A DNA stretch of 19,525 bases from SAT2750 sp964476375 (GTDB lineage: Bacteria; Planctomycetota; Planctomycetia; Pirellulales; Pirellulaceae). The stretch lies in the NCBI GenBank assembly GCA_964476375.1, contig CAYYZW010000028.1, forward strand, positions 1 to 19,525, read 5' to 3'. The notes below the pieces were generated by a model. The model had not been told where the DNA came from. It saw nothing but the letters and a program-made list of their open reading frames with translations, and searched no databases. A program made the translations under genes and the position numbers. How positions within the stretch are numbered: position 1 is the first letter of the stretch; every line of letters begins with the position of its first letter. Of this stretch, positions 17,442 to 19,525 are shown one piece after another.

Positions 17442-18845
17442 ATGAGTTACCTGCCGACAAGACGAGGCGCGATCCAGGCCGGCATGATTGGGACCGGGCT
17501 GGGGCTAGCGGAACTGCCCGCGATGCAGGCCATCGCCGCGCCGCAGATTTCACCGCGTGCCAAGCAGGTGCTGTTTGTCTTTCTCACCGGGGGCATCTCG
17601 CATCACGACACCTTTGACATGAAGCCGGATGCCCCGGAGGGGATTCGCGGCGAGTTTAACCCGGTCTCCACGTCGGTGCCGGGCTTGATGGCCAGCGAGC
17701 ACCTGCCGCTGCTGGGGGCACGCGCGCATAACTACACGCTGCACCGGGGGATGAAGACCAACAGCTCCGGCCATGAGCCAGCCTGTCACATGCTGCTGAC
17801 CGGCCGCATGGACCTGCCCCCCAACTTCACGCTCAACAACGTTCCCAACGCGATGGAATTTCCCACCCTGGCATCCCAGGTCAAGTACGCTTACCGCGGC
17901 CAGCGCGAGCTGAACCTGCCGCCGGCAGCGATCCTGCCCGAGCCCAGCGTGAACGAGGCGGCCCGTTTCCGCCCCGGCCAGTATGCTGGCCAGATGGGCA
18001 AGCTCTGGGAGGCCTGGCACATTGATATTGCCGCCAACTGCCCGCTTGGCAACGGCGCCTGCCCGGACTGTTTCCGTTTCGAGGGAACTCCCTTTGAACA
18101 TGCGGCCAAGACAATCTTTACCACCCCGTCGCTGAAACTTCCCGAGGGGGGCCACAAGCGGTTTCGCGGTCGGCTGGATTTCCTGGACTTTATCCAGGGC
18201 CAGCAGTCACAGCTGGAGGAGTCGACCGGCGGCCTGGACCAGCATCGACGGCAGGCGATCAGCGTGCTGACCGCCCCCAACGTGCGGGCGGCCTTTGACG
18301 TGGAACGCTCCGATCCCAAGGTGGTCGAGCGATACGGCAGGAACAAGTTTGGCCTCTCGCTGTTGATGGGGAAGCGATTGATCGCGGCGGGCGTGCCGCT
18401 GGTCCAGGTGAACCTCGGCAAGAACAGTTCCTGGGACACGCACCGGCGAAACTTCCCCAACCTCAAGGAGAACCTGCTGCCGCCGCTGGACAAGGGGATG
18501 TCGGCGCTGCTGGACGACATGGCGGCCAGTGGCCTGCTGGACGAGACGCTGGTGATTATGGCCGGTGAGTTTGGCCGTACTCCCAAGATCAACAAGGACG
18601 GGGGGCGGGACCACTGGGGACCGGTCAACACGATGCTGTTTGCCGGGGCCGGGGTGGAAGGGGGCCGCGTGATCGGTGCCTCGGATTCCAACGGTGCCGA
18701 GATCATAGACGGCATGCAGACGACCGAGAATTTTGCTGCCACGATCTTTAGCATGCTGGGGATCCCGCGGGGTGCGACCTGGATGGACATGGAAGGCCGC
18801 CCGCACCAGATCTACCATGGCCGGCCGATCGAGGGGCTGCTCTAG
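17442..18845 (+). CDS. DUF1501 family exported protein, copy 3
   Basis: A 467-residue DUF1501 protein (alkaline phosphatase-like superfamily, function not established). The leader P-T-R-R-G-A-I-Q-A-G (R7-R8) plus a Gly/Leu-rich hydrophobic stretch ending near A-I-A-A is Tat-like. Family motifs are V-F-L-T-G-G-I-S-H-H-D-T-F-D-M-K-P-D-A-P, W-D-T-H in the middle, E-F-G-R-T-P-K-I-N-K-D from residue 376, and G-R-D-H-W. The segment S-A-L-L-D-D-M-A-A-S-G-L-L-D-E-T is very close to its counterpart in copy 1, so copies 1 and 3 are nearer to each other than to copy 2. I start at 17442, downstream of the predicted transcription start and directly before the twin-Arg leader; GTG 17391 and ATG 17403 are in-frame alternatives. 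It has its own promoter, divergent from the minus cluster. Confidence 0.9.
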   Translation: MSYLPTRRGAIQAGMIGTGLGLAELPAMQAIAAPQISPRAKQVLFVFLTGGISHHDTFDMKPDAPEGIRGEFNPVSTSVPGLMASEHLPLLGARAHNYTLHRGMKTNSSGHEPACHMLLTGRMDLPPNFTLNNVPNAMEFPTLASQVKYAYRGQRELNLPPAAILPEPSVNEAARFRPGQYAGQMGKLWEAWHIDIAANCPLGNGACPDCFRFEGTPFEHAAKTIFTTPSLKLPEGGHKRFRGRLDFLDFIQGQQSQLEESTGGLDQHRRQAISVLTAPNVRAAFDVERSDPKVVERYGRNKFGLSLLMGKRLIAAGVPLVQVNLGKNSSWDTHRRNFPNLKENLLPPLDKGMSALLDDMAASGLLDETLVIMAGEFGRTPKINKDGGRDHWGPVNTMLFAGAGVEGGRVIGASDSNGAEIIDGMQTTENFAATIFSMLGIPRGATWMDMEGRPHQIYHGRPIEGLL

Positions 18846-18903
18846 AGCCTGCCGGTGGAGAACAACTCCCGCCCGAGAATTCATTGGAGGGGAAGGTCTA
18901 TCG

Positions 18904-19488
18904 ATGCCACTCGGTGAGGATTTTGAAGCAGCCCTGCTTTATGCATCGGATATGCACCGCCAGCAGGTCCGCAAGGGATCGGGGGCTCCCTATCTTTTGC
19001 ACCTTTTGCAGGTGGCCGGCCTGGCGCTGGAATATGGCGCGGACGAGCAGGTGGCGATCGGGGCCCTGCTGCATGACGTGGTGGAGGACTGCGGCAAGGA
19101 GACGATCGAGCAGATCCGTGATCGGTTTGGTGAACGGGTCCTGGCGATCGTGATGGGCTGCAGCGACACGACCGACAAGGTGGCGGAAACACGCCCCTGG
19201 AGGGAGCGGAAGGAGACCTATATCGATCACCTTCGCGAGGCGGCCTCGGCGGATGTGCTGCTGGTCTCCTGCTGTGACAAGCTGCACAATTCCCGAGCGA
19301 TTCTCTCGGACCTGAAAGAGCAGGGGGAGTCGATCTGGGATATTTTCCAGGGAGGGCGTGAGGGGACGCTCTGGTATTACCGGGCCCTGGTGGAGAGTTA
19401 CCGTCAGGTCGATGCCCCGCCGCGCCTGGTTCGCGAGCTGGACGAGGTGGTCAGCGAGATCGAGCGGCTGGTCGAGTTGTCGGGATGA
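18904..19488 (+). CDS. Small HD-domain phosphohydrolase, MESH1/SpoT hydrolase-like
   Basis: A 194-residue single-domain HD protein. Metal ligands fit the RelA/SpoT hydrolase arrangement: H33 in Y-L-L-H, H57-D58 in L-L-H-D-V-V-E-D, and D125 in C-C-D-K-L-H-N-S-R. The E61-D62 pair after the HD dyad, important for (p)ppGpp hydrolysis in Rel/SpoT proteins, and R23-K24 with Y30 near the N-terminus are also present. No synthetase, TGS or ACT domain follows, and the length is close to MESH1-type small alarmone hydrolases. Likely Mn2+-dependent removal of a 3'-pyrophosphate from ppGpp, or action on a related nucleotide such as NADPH, as reported for MESH1. The start is set by GGAGGGGAAGG, with AAGG 7 bases before ATG 18904; the longer open frame upstream runs into the DUF1501 gene. 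It lies 58 bases after that gene. Confidence 0.82.
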   Translation: MPLGEDFEAALLYASDMHRQQVRKGSGAPYLLHLLQVAGLALEYGADEQVAIGALLHDVVEDCGKETIEQIRDRFGERVLAIVMGCSDTTDKVAETRPWRERKETYIDHLREAASADVLLVSCCDKLHNSRAILSDLKEQGESIWDIFQGGREGTLWYYRALVESYRQVDAPPRLVRELDEVVSEIERLVELSG

Positions 19489-19525
19489 CAGCCCCGGTCT
19501 CCCGGGAACAGCGGGATGGCGACTA
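19485..19525 (+). CDS. Probable start of a following gene (partial, runs off the window)
   Basis: An ATG at 19485 overlaps the HD-gene stop as ATGA and stays open for the 13 complete codons left in the window (M-T-A-P-V-S-R-E-Q-R-D-G-D). The same overlap type joins two other gene pairs here, which supports it. Too little is visible to suggest a product. An alternative ATG lies at 19516 in another frame. Confidence 0.4.
   Translation, partial: MTAPVSREQRDGD

Overview
The window looks like a piece of a Planctomycetota chromosome (Pirellulales-like, high GC). The reasons are three DUF1501 proteins, two PQQ-type beta-propeller proteins opening with the W-P-x-x-R-G signature, a secreted sulfatase, a Gfo/Idh/MocA oxidoreductase and many exported proteins. 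This assignment rests on gene content; no rRNA, tRNA or phylogenetic marker is present. Nine or ten of the thirteen complete genes appear to carry Sec or Tat-like export signals. Coding density is very high and no stretch over 300 bases lacks a gene.

Layout. Positions 1-78 are the end of an SDR dehydrogenase gene. A DUF1501 gene (180-1571, +) with its own promoter meets a Gfo/Idh/MocA oxidoreductase gene (2611-1577, -) tail to tail. From 2753 a plus-strand operon encodes an EF-hand-bearing PQQ-like propeller, a large secreted glycosidase-like protein (ATGA overlap) and an FMN-dependent alpha-hydroxy-acid oxidase, ending at 7619. A six-gene minus-strand cluster runs from 17218 down to 7636: PQQ propeller-LRR fusion, DUF1501, sulfatase, two tandem paralogues of a family I cannot assign (one cytoplasmic, one with a Tat signal), and a secreted alpha/beta hydrolase with a C-terminal FN3-like domain. 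Divergent from it, on the plus strand, are a third DUF1501 gene and a small MESH1/SpoT-hydrolase-like HD protein. A further gene probably starts at 19485 in an ATGA overlap.

How it may work together. The minus cluster combines a sulfatase, a serine hydrolase, a DUF1501 (alkaline-phosphatase superfamily) protein and two scaffold-like propeller/LRR domains. This fits periplasmic or cell-surface processing of sulfated or esterified carbohydrate, but the substrate cannot be read from the sequence. The plus operon (propeller, glycosidase-like, FMN oxidase) and the oxidoreductase beside it fit uptake and oxidation of sugar acids or similar compounds, again by inference. The most novel items are the tandem unassigned paralogues at 9037-11582 and a ladder of tiny ATGA-coupled reading frames just before the DUF1501 start at 14890.
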